64,000 nucleotides of DNA from Jaapia argillacea MUCL 33604 (GCA_000697665.1 KL197767.1:62589-126588); one strand, 5' to 3'. Counted from the first letter of the stretch, positions 9,815-21,689 are shown. Notes: generated by a model from the letters alone, not told the origin. Program-made: numbers and translations.

Positions 9815-10312
9815 TAACGGGATCGCGCTGTGTATCTATCTGTTGATCGGTATTTTGATCTTTGATCATGCTGTGAAGACAGAGTTATAATTGTTGATTG
9901 ATTGAATGCTCTGTAGACCGGTGTAAGGCGGTTGTATTGCTCCGTTACAGTCATCACGCGCTTCTCGAGACACTTCGCCTTCCTGCTCACCCAACGCCTC
10001 GCTCACTCACTGCGTCGCTTTGCGACAACTTGGAATCGAAAGAACTGCTTCTTAGCTAGAGATAGAGCAAACATTGGAAAGAATATATGTGCTTGAACAA
10101 CTCGAATAATCAATCTTTGATTGCGACTACGTTTGAGACGCTTCACAACCAACTAAGACCTGGCCACAACACAGACACTACCCCACATTTAGGCACCAAA
10201 CAAATTTGCTTTCCTTAGCTACATACTGTGGATAACTTGAGGGTGTTTCGAGCCCAGTTCATGGAGATTGAGACAGAGTTGAGGCAAAACTTGATGTGCA
10301 AGAGCCGCGCAT
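9815..10312. other. Intergenic interval
   Basis: 3' flank of the F-box-like gene and upstream flank of the transposase fossil. No gene or terminal repeat was recognised. Confidence 0.4.
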
Positions 10313-12412
10313 ATGGCGCCGCGTGACATGGCCACTCTCCCTCATTTTGCGGCATGTTTGGCTATGCAATATATTCAAGATTTAGTCTACCATATTGCCG
10401 TGAAGTTCCCTGTTTCTCTCTCCCAACTCCCCTCACCAGAAACATTCTCTACCCACTGTACTCCGATCAGCCTACCCATCAATCACTATGCCGGGAAGAG
10501 CAAAATCCGAGGAAAAGAAAGCTCAAATCCAGAGGGAAGAGCATGCCTGTCTCATGGCGAAGCGATGGCGTTTTACCAGGAGGAAAGAGATAGACCCGAA
10601 ACAGAGAAGAGGCGAGGTCTTCGCTTGGTTTGCCAGGAGTTCGAGAAAGAGCACCTAAAGGAAACAGGAGAGGCAATCAAGCTAAGTCATGCTACGCTCG
10701 CACGACTGGTAAAAGGAGGTGTTGCACTTGCTAGATTCAATGAATCAAAGTCTTGGCTGTTGAAGGAAGAGGTCGAGCAGGTGATCGAGTGTGCGAGGGC
10801 CGTTGCTGATCGAGGATTTCCGTCGAGTCACCGCCGCTTGAAGGAGCATGTGGATGAGATCTGTCGTGCACGTTTGGGGTCAAATTTTCCCAAACAAGGT
10901 GTGGCGAGAGGATGGACTCAACGATTTGTGACAAAACATTCGGACCGCCTCACGATGTACAAGCCTCGGCCACTCGACAAGTCTAGGGCTCGAGGAGTAA
11001 ACCCAACGGCAAATGCTGCTTGGTTCACATTACTTGCGGAGACCCTTGAGAAGGGTGATGACGGGAAGCCAATCGCGCAAGAGTGTTGTTGGGCTGCAGA
11101 CGAGAGCGGATTCCAATCTGGGCTGGGCGAGACGCAAGAAAAGGTGATTGGAGGAAAGGGGAAGAAGAGTCAGTATCAACAACATGAGGGTGATCGAGAG
11201 AACATTACAGCGATTGTGACGATTGGGGCAGATGGTTCGTCGCTACCCCCTGCAGTGATTTTTAAGGGACAGGCATACCAGTCATCTTGGAAACAGGATA
11301 ATCCCGCCAATGCATCGTGAGTAATTTGACCCACAAAAGCCACTTGCGTCTGACATCACACAGCCTGGGTTGGATGGACGGCGAAATTGGGGTGCTCTAC
11401 ATCGAGCAGTTCGATAAACAGACTCGCGCGAAGGCACAGGGCCGGGCTGGAGTCCTGCTGGTCGATGGCCACAACACCACTATACACGCAGCTTCCTCGA
11501 GTACACACGGACACATAACATCTATATCCTCTGCTACCCCGCACACAGCACACATATCTACCAGGGACTCGATGTTGTGGTCTTCAGTGTCTTGAAGCGC
11601 TGCTGGAGGAACGGGACAAGTGGGAACGACTTCGAGGGGAGAAGATCACCAAAAAGAATTTTCTTATTGTCTACGGGCTTGTTCATGTTCGAGCGATGAA
11701 GCCTGACCTGATACAGAAGGCATTTCAGGCCACAGGAGTTTGGCCTTTCGACCCCACAGTCGTGACAGCAGAGAAAATGGCCCCAAGCCTCGAGACGTCG
11801 TGTGAGGGCCATCTTCCATTTCAACCTTCGACACCTGTCCAAATCGTGACCAACTTGTTCCGGAAGGTGAGGGTTGAGCCAGAGGAGTCAGAAGAATCAT
11901 TGGGGGAGTCAGACAAGAGGTTGCGGGAGGTGTTGGAGGTGTTGAGGTCAAATGAGCATGGCATGACCGAAGGTGAGCTCGGACCTCAACCCTCAACTAC
12001 AACAGATGAAACATCAACTTCCATATCAATAGAACATACTCCAGTCAAGCATGCACGTACTGCAATGGCATCCACGAGGGCAGCATTCCTGTTCACCTCA
12101 TCTCCCATGAAATGGGCATCGGAATTGCCTCCCCCTCCCGTCCTAAACATATCCCCACTAAAAAGTAGCAGCCGACACCATGATCGCTTCTTTCACTCCT
12201 TCCGGCGATTTTCCAACACTCGACGCTCCAACACTCATGCTCCCACTTCCGTTGACGAGGGTTGGATAAAGGATGCGAGAGACGAGTTCATGCCAGGTGG
12301 TGACGGAGACGTAGAAGGGCTCGACGACGTCGAGGGAGGCGGGATGCCATGGGTTGAAAACATCGTCGATGATGGGTCGACTTGCATTTTGGGTGTTGAT
12401 GATTTGTCTTGA
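10313..12412 (+). pseudogene. Pogo/CENP-B-type DDE transposase, decayed
   Basis: A start-like MPGRAKSEEKKAQIQREE at 10488 lies in a different frame from the body, so there is a frame change near 10545. The body has an HTH CENP-B-type region (IKLSHATLARLVKGG ... SSHRRLKEHVDEICRARLG ... RGWTQRFVTKHSDRL). The catalytic domain shows AADESGF (first Asp, about 11095), LLVDGHN (second Asp, about 11460) and, in another frame, HIYQGLDVVVFSVLKRCW (third Asp, about 11565). The end IQKAFQATGVWPFDP is typical of the family. An intron at 11317-11363 is in phase. At least three frame changes disrupt it. The C-terminal 200 residues are Ser/Thr- and acid-rich. No terminal inverted repeats were found by eye. 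This is a plain DNA transposon remnant. Confidence 0.75.
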
Positions 12413-13849
12413 GGAGGAGGCGATGTATGAGGACGGTAGGTGATGGGCGTGGACTTGTGTGTGGAGTGGTCAGTGAGGTTGGAGACTGGGAGAGAGAGCA
12501 GAAAAAGCGAACAAATAGTGAATCAGAAAAATCATATGTAGAGTCGAGTGTTTGACTTACCTGGGACCCATGTACTCGCTCTCTAACCTCCTCTGAAACT
12601 CCAGTACTTCCTTAGTTTGAACCCGCTCCGTGCTATAGGAGAGCGAGATGGACGATAGGTCATGAACAGCGAGGGTTCGTTCTGCGTGAATGAACGCAAG
12701 CTAAGGGAAGTGAACACTTCACTTGGCTTGACGTGTGGTTGCGAGCGGTCCCTGGCGGTGTTTAGCCACTTGCGAGCCTGGCGGTGGGTCGTTCGAATGA
12801 GGGAAGTGGGAGGTAAGGGGATTGGGCCGAATCGAGTTTGCGTGGTGGGCGAGATGCACCCGGTGACGCAATAGCATTATTTAAAATCGGTATGTTGATG
12901 TAGAATCGATTAGAGCCAACCCAGGCCGCGGTTGAAGCTGCACTTGAAGAGTTGTTCTGAGGGAGTGGGAGTGGAATAGTTGGTCGGTTGATTGGTCGTT
13001 GGGTGAGTTCGGCTGCTCGGTTCGAGAACGCGAGCGGTTGGGCTCTATCCTGACAGCTGGGGAAGGTGAGGGAGGTCGGTTGGGTAGATGGATGAGCTGT
13101 GAAGACCTCAATAGCGATCAGGGAGAAATACACAGCAAATTGATTTGTTCACTCACCAGTGCACCCAAGGCCAGTTCTCTAACTTCTCTAATTCTGACAC
13201 GCGTCGTTCTGTAGGAGACTCATGTCGCAAATCGGGGTCCATTTGAGCGAAGGCCGCCGCGGCGAGCAGACAGCGGTCTCAAGCTACAGTGGGGCTCAGG
13301 GTTTCTCAGACTTAAGGTCCAGTGAGGAATGAGGAGACGACTCGGCCAGCTTTGGTATCGTTGAATACAGAAGGGAAACTAGTGGTGATCCATCAACTGC
13401 GGAGTGCAACCAGGGTGGTGGTGTAGCGGATAGACTAAGCCTTGCTTAGTAATATACGCTCAGAACGAAATCGGTCTCAGATCCCTAAGAAGAACCAGAA
13501 TAAATCTCGTATTCGAGGGGAAAGGAGAGTACAAAATCACCACCTCTACTCTAGCTACGGGGGTCTCTTATAGGTACAGCTAGAGGGGCGCGTAAGCTAA
13601 TCGACAAGAGCCACTCCGAATATGCAACTCATGTAGAGATAATTACTTACCGAATGGCGAGGAAGGGGTTGTTGCACATTTTTCTCACCCTCCTGACAGA
13701 ATTACCCACCGTACGGTAAGTACTGACGCTACAGGGAAACTTGAAATGGGGATCTGTAGCCAGGATAGATTACTTCAGTGTTGCCTAAGCTTGAGGAGTA
13801 GAGAGCAATGCGTTCAAACGGTAGGGGCAGAGACGGTAGAGTGGCCGAG
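12413..13849. other. Interval with no recognisable gene
   Basis: Only short frames on both strands, with no conserved motifs. A tRNA-like shape was looked for around 13.4 kb and not found. Confidence 0.4.
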
Positions 13850-15110
13850 TTCCTGTCAGTACTTGCATTCACACGCCACCTGGTTCGGCACGAACCATGC
13901 GAGCGCCTCGTTTTCTCCTCCGCCTTCAAAGATACGGGGAGTCAAAGCTCCCCGTATCCTCCTCCCCGTTCGTCACCGTCTCAACGTATGCTCCAATCTT
14001 TAGATCCTGCCTCAGGACCGCTCACGCTCTCCCATCGATAGCTCATCTGATAATATGGCGAAACTGAAAAGCCATGGATATGACGATCTGGCACTCAAAT
14101 TTGGCAGAGGCGATGGATATCTGTTATGACATCGACAATTCATCTCCAGGAAGCCCTTGGCATTCATGGTTGAAGACATCAAAACACAGGTTTTCAACTT
14201 CCGGGACGCGTTCGGGTTTTCACCTCCTGCCGAACTCTACGCCTCTTTATCGCCGTATCACCTCCTTCCTTCTAGACTTCAATATAAACTGGAACTTCGT
14301 ATATATCTCGGGGTTGTGATCACCTCGGCTGTCACGGATATCTTTATTCAGCCTCTTCTTGTGGACACCTTTCTTCTCATCGCACCTAAACATTCTTGAT
14401 AAGACTGCATCCATCGCCATCTCACGACGTCATACAACGACCGATATCTTATGAGGTCCGATCATTTGTGGCGAATCATACTTCAAAGGGTGGGAACTTG
14501 TAGGTTTCCGCCATTACATACCAGTCAGGAAATCATACGGATCACTGGTACAACGTCGCCCTCCGCTATGTAGGGCTCTGGCTAAGCTCCCACCCCGCAA
14601 TGTAGATGACCTGAAGCGCGTGATCATCCAGCCTCTCCTCGCTACAGGAAGTCCGGAACACCTAAGCTTTCGAGCTAACTCATGTTGTCAGTTGCGAACA
14701 CAGTGTTGAACAAAAAATGTTGCACCCTTGCCTTTCAGTGTGGTTTGCTATATAATGTCGCTGGGTCTGATGCTCTGGGTCACAGTGCATGGTCGCTACA
14801 CCCAGTGACGATCTCACGGATGAGGCAAGTCATCACCTCCTTCAATAAGATCTAGGCTATGCTGACATGGTATAGCGTGTCAGATATGGTCGTTGCTTTA
14901 TCAGACCGTCTGCAGCCCTCGCAAGTTCGGGGTCAAAGCTCGAGGCGCCTGCACAAACACACATTGCAAGATGTTCTGACCGTGAACAAGTGTCCGAGGG
15001 CTCGTCTCGCAATACCTGCCATGGAGGGACTTCAATTTCAATTTCCACGGAGGAAACTCCACGATTGTTTACAGAACACCCTGTTATCCAAGCTGCCCTT
15101 AGTGGCTCAT
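13850..15110 (+). repeat. Long decayed dispersed repeat, copy A
   Basis: This segment closely matches 62810-64000 in the same orientation, beginning at CAGTACTTGCATTCACACGC. Both copies preserve a conceptual stretch with AFGFSP, YLGVVITSAVTDI and related residues, but frames are broken by several stops, so both look like remnants of one protein-coding family. Some residues recall Agaricomycete F-box-like proteins, without certainty. Substitutions and small indels are spread evenly, which suggests old copies. The left boundary near 13850 is where similarity starts; the right boundary is approximate. Confidence 0.65.
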
Positions 15111-15484
15111 TAGGTTCGCCAAGGAAATCCGAACTTCGTTGGAACTTAGCATGTGTGACGGTGGTGGAAGGAGTCTTGAAGGAGATCGACCATCACGCAC
15201 TCCAGGCGCGTTCAGATTGCGAATGCGGAACGTTATACAGCAATAACAGTCGCCTCAGCTTGATTACACAAGGAGGGCTAAATTAACCGAACCAAGAAGT
15301 CACGGAAGCAATACTTTTCATGACAACTCGACAACAGACTTCTGGACACACGTGCATCGTGACCTGGGTCGAAATTACCAGCGTTGAATGCCATTATCCA
15401 AGCTTAGCCCAGTCAAGTGGCTCTCTTTCCTCGCCCCGTTCTCTCCAAGACTCTCATTCTACACCTCACCAACCTCATAACCTA

Positions 15485-16338
15485 ATGGAAGTCGTGCCCT
15501 ACACACCTCTTAAATTTCCTCCTCCACCAACTCCCCCACCCCCTCCCGTATCTGGCCCGCCTGAAGCTCGTTCCCCACCCCCCATCGTCGGTACGAATGC
15601 TGAGAAAGACGAAGACTTTGCGAGCGACGCAGGGGGTATTGGCGTTGATGATCACGTTGGGGAAACGACCGTTAAGGATGATGGTGAGGACAGCGACGCC
15701 TCCGAAGTCCAGGAGGGCAAGGTCTACAAGGGCAACCAGGTTTAACTGTCCCCATTTCTAAGGCTGTGCTCCAGTGTCTCACATCTCGCATCTCAGGCTT
15801 GCACTCACTGCCGCCAGTACGGAGCGCCATGCATCTTATACCCTCCGAAGCCTCGTTGTGACAGATGCACGAACAAGGGTTTGACGTGCTTTGGCTTGGG
15901 AGGGAGCGATAGCAAAAGAAAAAGGCCTCAGTCCCCTCAAAGGCACGTTTCAGGGGTCGAAGAAAACCCCGCAAAGCGCGCTAAAGGAGGTGTGTGTTGC
16001 TTCCACCTGTCTTCAACTGAGTGGCCCAACCCCAACAACAACCAGGTAGTGAAAAACGTCCAAAGGTCCCCTCCTCATCTCTCTCCACTGCCAGAGTTGT
16101 CACTCCACAACCTCACAAGACATCCCGCCCGACCCTTCCAATCCCGTACTCCCAGCCCCACCTGTCAGGCGATGAACAGGATCACGCCAATATTGCGGCC
16201 CAACTTAGTGAATGCCTCTCGCTCCTCCGGGGCGCCCAGAGGTTGCTAGATCAGATCAATGAGACTTTTTCCAAAGTCGAGACTCGAATCGACGCGGCTG
16301 AAGCCAAAATCAAGGATATCCTCGAGGGAGGTACTTGA
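15485..16338 (+). CDS. Cys-cluster protein with C-terminal coiled coil
   Basis: Three exons join in phase: 15485-15739, 15797-15989 and 16046-16338 (introns of 57 and 56 nt). The 246-residue product starts with a proline-rich region, then an acidic stretch (VKDDGEDSDASEVQEG). A CTHCRQYGAPC ... CDRCTNKGLTC cluster (exon 2) follows: two CxxCx6C halves as in Zn(II)2Cys6-like fungal DNA-binding modules. A basic SKRKRPQ segment and a helical tail follow (LSECLSLLRGAQRLLDQINE, then SKVETRIDAAEAKIKDIL), likely a coiled coil. It lacks the large middle domain of classical zinc-cluster regulators. An in-frame ATG at 15320 would add 55 residues. The gene at 51.5 kb has the same architecture. It sits 0.5 kb upstream of the sirtuin on the same strand. 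Confidence 0.6.
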
Positions 16339-16834
16339 ATCGTTACCGTCGACGATGTTGATGTGGAAGAGAACTCCTCATCAGAGGCAGAGGCTTAGAA
16401 AGGAAAGATCAAGGCTAAGGGTAAGTGCAAGGATAAGCGTGAGGGTGGCGCCTTGTGCTCATAAGACATATATTCCATCGCCGGTTTAGTATTGTTCGCG
16501 AGGAACTCCACAGTACGGACTTGTACTGCCGGGCCCATTATTCTGTTCCCGTTCATTCGTCGATATGTCTTGAGTAATCTCTTCGATGCCTCTGTGCCCA
16601 TTCCAGGATAGTGGGGCAAACTTAGCCTCGGAGTACTTAATGAAAATTTGCACCCAAAGGACGCGACGCGGGGTGTTGAAACGGACAACAGACCATGTGA
16701 TCTGTGCGCGACGCGATTAGGGGCTTTGAAGTCGAATGAAGCCATCGGCGTTGCCACAGCGACTCTTACTCTCCAGCGACCGCCGACTCGATCATCTTCA
16801 TTCCTCTCGCATATATTTTTGGTCCTCTATTGCA

Positions 16835-18413
16835 ATGACCATAACTTTGGACCTCGAGCCCCTTACAAGTCAACGTACTTTGAGCGACATTTCGCTCGCT
16901 ATCGCCAAAAGCAAAAGGATTGTCGTCGTGACTGGCGCCGGGATATCTTGCTCTTGTGGCATACCAGTAGGTCTCCACGTCATCATTAACCCCCTCTCAC
17001 AACCGTGTAGGATTTTCGTTCCCCCGATGGGTTGTACAACCTTGTGAAGGAACGGTACCCCAATGTCGTCCTCAAGGGACGAGACCTATTCGACGCCTCG
17101 CTCTTCCGCGACCCGACATCCGCCTCTGTGTTCTACACTTTCATCTCCCAACTCAAACGATCAATAGACAGCGCTACCCCCTCAGCCACCCACGCCTTCC
17201 TCAAAACCCTCGACGTGAAGGGTAACCTCCTGCGGTCGTATACTCAGAATATTGATGGATTGGAAGAGAGGTCGGGACTACTTGGAAGCTCCAGTAATGG
17301 TGCCAAGGCTGTTGGAGGGAAGGGAAAGGGGAAGATTAGGGTAAAGGAAGTTAGGAACGTACAATTGCATGGTGATATTCACCGTGTGAGGTGTACGTTC
17401 TGTTCGGCGGAGTTGACTTGTACGAAGGAACACATGGAGGTTTTCGAACAAGGACAAGCTCCAGACTGTCCAGAATGTTCCGCCCGTTGTAATTTTCATC
17501 CCTCACCCTTCTATTACATGATATTGGTGTCTAATTCACTCTTCTTTATAGCCCAAGCCCGTCTAGTGCGTTTGGCCCGACCATTGAGAGTTGGAACCCT
17601 ACGCCCTGCCATTGTGTTGTATGACGAACCTCACCCACTAGGCGACGAGATCGGTACAATCCAAACAACCGACCTCAATCGCAAACCCGACCTCCTCATC
17701 ATTATGGGAACATCACTCAAAGTCCACGGTTTCAAGAAACTCGTCAAAGAGTTTGCGAAAGCCGTTCACTCCCACCCCTCGTCCTCTTCCTCACCATCCG
17801 CTACATCAAGGAAGAAAAGTGTCGCAAGTGGCGGCACCAGCAGTAGTGATTTGGCAGGGAAAGTCATTTTTGTGAACAAGACTGCTCCCAGTGGGAGTGA
17901 GTGGGAGGGGATTATAGACTATCATGTGATGGGAGGGAGTGATGAGTGGGTGACGAGGGTGTTGGACGATTGGAAGAAGATGAGGCCTGCTGATTGGGAG
18001 ATTCAGACGACCTTGTTTGGGTCTGGAGAGCAAGGGGCAAACGCGTTCAAAGTTGTCAAGGAAGTTGCTGGGCCGACTAAACCCAAGAGTGAGTCTATCC
18101 ACTCTATCTATAGGATGGGAGTGCGAGAATTGATTTCGTTGGGCTTGGTATAATAGGTATTACGAAGAAGAGGCCAGAGGACGTCGAGAATGTACCTCCC
18201 ACTTCCGACGTTTTTCTCGAACCAGTTAGATCCCCGCCTACGTCCCCCTTATCCCCAAGTAAACGCCGCCAAGCTTCGTCACACTATTGCGAAGGCGAAG
18301 ATAGTCCTTCCAAGAAACATTTATCAGGCGTGCAACATAACAAGGAGTTTGAGGAGAGAGGGATGCCGTTTGCTGATTCCACGAACCACGCTGGCGTTGG
18401 TGTGGTACTTTGA
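16835..18413 (+). CDS. NAD-dependent protein deacetylase, sirtuin of the HST3/HST4 type
   Basis: Four exons join in phase: 16835-16966, 17011-17488, 17552-18088 and 18157-18413 (introns 44, 63 and 68 nt). Sirtuins use NAD+ to remove acyl groups from lysines; HST3/4 members act in the nucleus on histone H3 K56. Motifs in order: VVVTGAGISCSCGIPDFRS (NAD pocket), TQNIDGLEE, VQLHGDIHRVRC (catalytic His), zinc ligands CTFC and CPEC, LRPAIVLYDEPHPLGDE, and IIMGTSLKVHGFKKLV (second NAD contact). WKKMRPADWEIQTTLFG near the end is typical of the HST3/4 branch. The last exon adds a tail with basic KKRP and SKRRQ, a possible nuclear signal; without the third intron the frame ends at 18153. All key residues are present, so it is probably functional. 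Confidence 0.88.
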
Positions 18414-18529
18414 TACAGCCATATGAAACATCAAACACTGTAACGCACAATATGGGTCCTTAATCTCTCTCGACGAAGACAAACTTGGCTGGATGGAACT
18501 AAAGAGGGTTTCTGAATATGGATCCGGTT

Positions 18530-19277
18530 CTACAATAGAGCTGCAGGAGGACTCACCTCTTTCACAGAGTCTGGGTCACGGTTCAGGTTCAGAAGCTCCT
18601 GCAGAGCGTCATTCAACGGAAGCCGGTGGTTCTCCAACAATCCGACAACCTGACCACAGTTTGAGCTTTCCATCTCATTGTCCATGTTTTGAGTGTAGAA
18701 CAAGAGGAGCCCAGGGGCTCTTTGGCCTACTTGCATGGCAGCCTCGCAGGCATTCTCAAACAAGACGAGCTGCTCCTTGGGAATCTGTTTGATGTCCTTC
18801 AGAACCACATTGGCCAACCCTGCAACAATGAGGCGTTGGGTTCGGTGACGGGGTTCGGGGTCGTACATCAAATGTATAAAGATGGCATTGGTCAGAGTTT
18901 TGTTTCCAACCTCATGATGCAGGACGGCGGTGAACTGAAGTGACGGTAAGATAATGGATCTAAAAAGGGTGAAACGAAACAAACTTACCAAATCCTGGAA
19001 CTTTCTGATGAATGCTTCGACCGCCAACTCCATAGCAGTCATTGGCGTGTCAGTCTTGATGCAGACTTCCTTGTGGAAAGGCCTGTCAACACGTTGACAG
19101 TGTTTGCTCTGTGAAGTTAGCATCTCAATATTATATCATCGTAAAGGTAGCGCCTCAACATACACAGTATAGGAGCCTGCACTGACAGGCCTTGAATTTT
19201 GTGGGCCCAACATCGGAGGCGCCACAACCTTCACACTTTCGGGAACCAAGGGGTGCGGACGAAGAAGGTTTGGACAT
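18530..19277 (-). CDS. MYND-type zinc-finger protein
   Basis: Three exons in phase on the minus strand: 19277-19164, 19108-18989 and 18934-18530 (introns 55 and 54 nt), about 212 residues. The N-terminus builds a MYND finger across the first splice: KCEGCGASDVG, CQCRLLYC|SKHCQRVDRPFHKEVC, giving the seven Cys and one His expected. MYND fingers mediate protein contacts, often with proline-rich partners. The remainder (FQDLFTAVLHHEVGNKTLTN, FIHLMYDPEPRHRTQRL, NVVLKDIKQIPKEQL) is helical and unassigned. GTGAGT 27 bp before the stop could be a further donor, so the last residues are uncertain. It converges on the sirtuin, whose stop is only about 115 bp away. Confidence 0.75.
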
Positions 19278-19733
19278 TGTTATAGGTCGATACTTTCAGT
19301 GTCGGGCGCTAGACCCAGGGCGATGCTCACGACAGAAATTTGGGAGTCAAAGATGAACGAGTGAGATACACTGACGGTCAAAATGTAAAACGCACTTTTA
19401 TTCCCGCGCGCCACGTTCAACTCGAGGAGCACTCAACTTTCTCAATTTAGATCTTATTTCTTGCTCGACAGACGCCTCAACTCCACCAAAGTCTCCCATG
19501 GCCAATCCTCCTCAATAGAGCTTTCCCCAAATCGTCATGAACTCCTCCAACACATAGAGTCCCATGCACATACGAACGGAAATTACCGTACCTGCCGTGA
19601 AAGGAGATTTCATGTTTCGGACATCATCATTCATGAGCAAGAGGCCTCGCCACTCGCCCTCGGCCTTCAATCCCAGTTGTGAATAAAATTCATTGATAGC
19701 TCGACTAGGTGTGATATAAGGGAGGATATACTA

Positions 19734-20505
19734 GTGGGATATGAGATTGTAAAAATAGGAGGGGAGACAAACGAGACGGGGAGATGGAAGATGTGGGAGG
19801 TAAGGACCGTATTCGGACGAGGGAGGGAGCGAGGGAGGATGGTAGGAGAAGCGGAAGAGTGGCTTGATCACAACATCAAAACCCTGCCACGAGCAGCACA
19901 ACACACAGCTCCACCCACCTCGGGTCTGTACTTTCCCCAAGACCCTCTCCCACCCAACCTCGCCCACGAAATATTCCACCAATGTCTCTCCACATTCTTC
20001 CCACCCAGTTCAGCCTCTAACCAAGTAATGCTCTTTACCCGCGCCAACTCCCCCTCCCCTTCCATACCATCTTTCTCGACTTCCCTCCTCGGTGTAATCT
20101 CCGAGATGCTCAGGCCTGTCGTCCCTCCCGACGTGTACAAACTCTTATTTGTTCCTCATGGGGAGGGAGAAGGGAGGGAGAGAGCGAGACAGATTATTGT
20201 GAATTTGTATGAGATTGGGGTAGCCTACATGTCGATTTGTTGGATCGGTATGGAGATGTGATTGTGGGAGTTAGTTTTGTGAGTGAATGTGTTATGCGTT
20301 TGAGGAAGTTCGCGGGTCCCAAGGGGAAGGAATGGAAGGGGGAGAGCATGAGGGGAATGAGAAGGTAGAGGATTGGGATGGTGGTCAGATGAAAGGAGAA
20401 TGGCTGGAGAGGATGCGGAGGGTTAGTGTGACGTTTCTGCGGTTGTTTCCAGGAGCAGACGTCGTCGGGAAGATGGCAGACGAAAGCTTGGATGGCGATT
20501 CATGA
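19734..20505 (+). pseudogene. AlkB-like 2OG-Fe(II) dioxygenase, frame-broken
   Basis: The first frame gives APPTSGLYFPQDPLPPNLAH, ASNQVMLFTRAN, VVPPDVYKLLF and RARQIIVNLYEIG, matching the N-terminal half of fungal ALKBH8/AlkB-like proteins. One base out of frame follows HVDLLDRYGDVIVGVSFVSE (about 20228-20290) with the Fe-binding H-x-D pair. In a third frame the end RRVSVTFLRLFPGADVVG (about 20418-20475) resembles the RxS..R..PGADVVG end of relatives. The middle segment with the distal Fe-binding His and the 2OG-binding Arg is not recognisable. Such enzymes oxidatively demethylate or hydroxylate nucleic acids or proteins. Two frame changes and a missing core mark a recently dead gene, or possibly sequence errors. 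Confidence 0.6.
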
Positions 20506-20668
20506 CTTTGACCGGAGACGGGAACTGCCGTGAGGGGCCTGTATATGTCGTGCTGCTGAGGGAGATGGAGAGATAAGTACAACGACGACGATCAATCTGT
20601 AAGGGTTGTCTGATAACTAAAGAGACAAATCATGGGCGAGAGCCGCCAAATGTATGGGAATAGTGGCT

Positions 20669-21104
20669 TACCAAGTATGACTTTCGTTTGGGTGAGGTTG
20701 CCGGGTCTGGAAGTGAGTGCGCCAGGCAGCAAATGATACAACGGTCAAGAAGAAGGCCAAGGTCGAGAAGGCGAATTTGGGTTTGCGAGGTGCGGAGGAT
20801 GTTTTTGATTGTCCTGGATATGAAAATGCACGCACGGCGTAAAACACAATGGTCGAGGAGAAGATGGTAAAAATCAAGCAAATGAGATTGGAGGTGGGAG
20901 GACGAGTTTGACTAGTCTGGACGTGATTACGCTTGGGCGGCAGAAGAAATCATGGGGAAAAGATCATTATAGTTCAGAAGGTGAGACTAGGTGAGACCTG
21001 GAGGTGCGGAGGATGGTGTTGAAAGCAAGGGAAGGAGATTGGGCTGATCTGAAGTTTGCAGTGAGAGCTTCACGACAGGAGGCGGAAAGGCGAGATATCA
21101 TCAT
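20669..21104 (-). CDS. Small two-TM protein with presequence-like N-terminus
   Basis: On the minus strand exon 21104-20998 encodes MMISRLSASCREALTANFRS and a further Ser/Ala/Arg-rich run almost free of acids, like a mitochondrial presequence. An intron 20912-20997 (donor GTCTCA, weak) leads to an exon with two hydrophobic segments, NLICLIFTIFSSTIVFYAV and FAFSTLAFFLTVVSFAAW, separated by a basic loop. The stop TAA at 20669-20671 overlaps a GTAAGC donor, so another exon may follow. No family recognised. A mitochondrial membrane location is inferred from composition only. Confidence 0.3.
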
Positions 21105-21234
21105 ATGAGAGATACTAAGTAGGTAGCATAGATAGGTGGAGGAGGTGGGGAAGCGAGCTAAAAATCAAAACGATTGAATTCAGCGAAAGATACAAAAGAA
21201 AAACGAATTTGAACTTACGATGAGGTCGCCAGCT

Positions 21235-21498
21235 TCATCCCCGAGCTGTCTGGCCAAAAAACCCTTCGCTAGCTCCAGCTTCAGTGCTATAAGTATCTAT
21301 CTGAGAATCACTGAGAGCCTTGCGGAGGGCCAATCGGAGTTTCAATTCAGTTGCGCTGACGTTCCACTGCGAGGACTTGCATTTTCCTCTGCTTCGACGA
21401 CCACTTTCCAGGAGTTCAACTCCTGGTAGTGTCCAACTTCCCTTCGCAGCGGAGAACGCCGGGATGCACCCAATCAGTGTTTTGACCTTATTGTGCAA
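21235..21498 (-). other. Unassigned minus-strand exon-like frames
   Basis: Two overlapping minus-strand frames are open here. One contains LELAKGFLARQLGDEAGDLI and ends at a good GTAAGT donor at about 21221. They may be exons of the gene to their left or an unrelated fragment. No family recognised. Confidence 0.2.
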
Positions 21499-21689
21499 TT
21501 CTGAAGCCGTAACAATTCCCTTCCCAACAATCTGTTAGGTTTGCACCCTCTGCTTCGCTTTCGACCTCCATTGCTTCAAACTCTCTCCTCTGTGGTACAT
21601 CCTTTACAAACACCTAATCATAATGATCTGTGCCAACAGGATATGGGCAATGCCCAGCAGTGTTAAGATTCCCCGGCTCGCTGTTGTCA

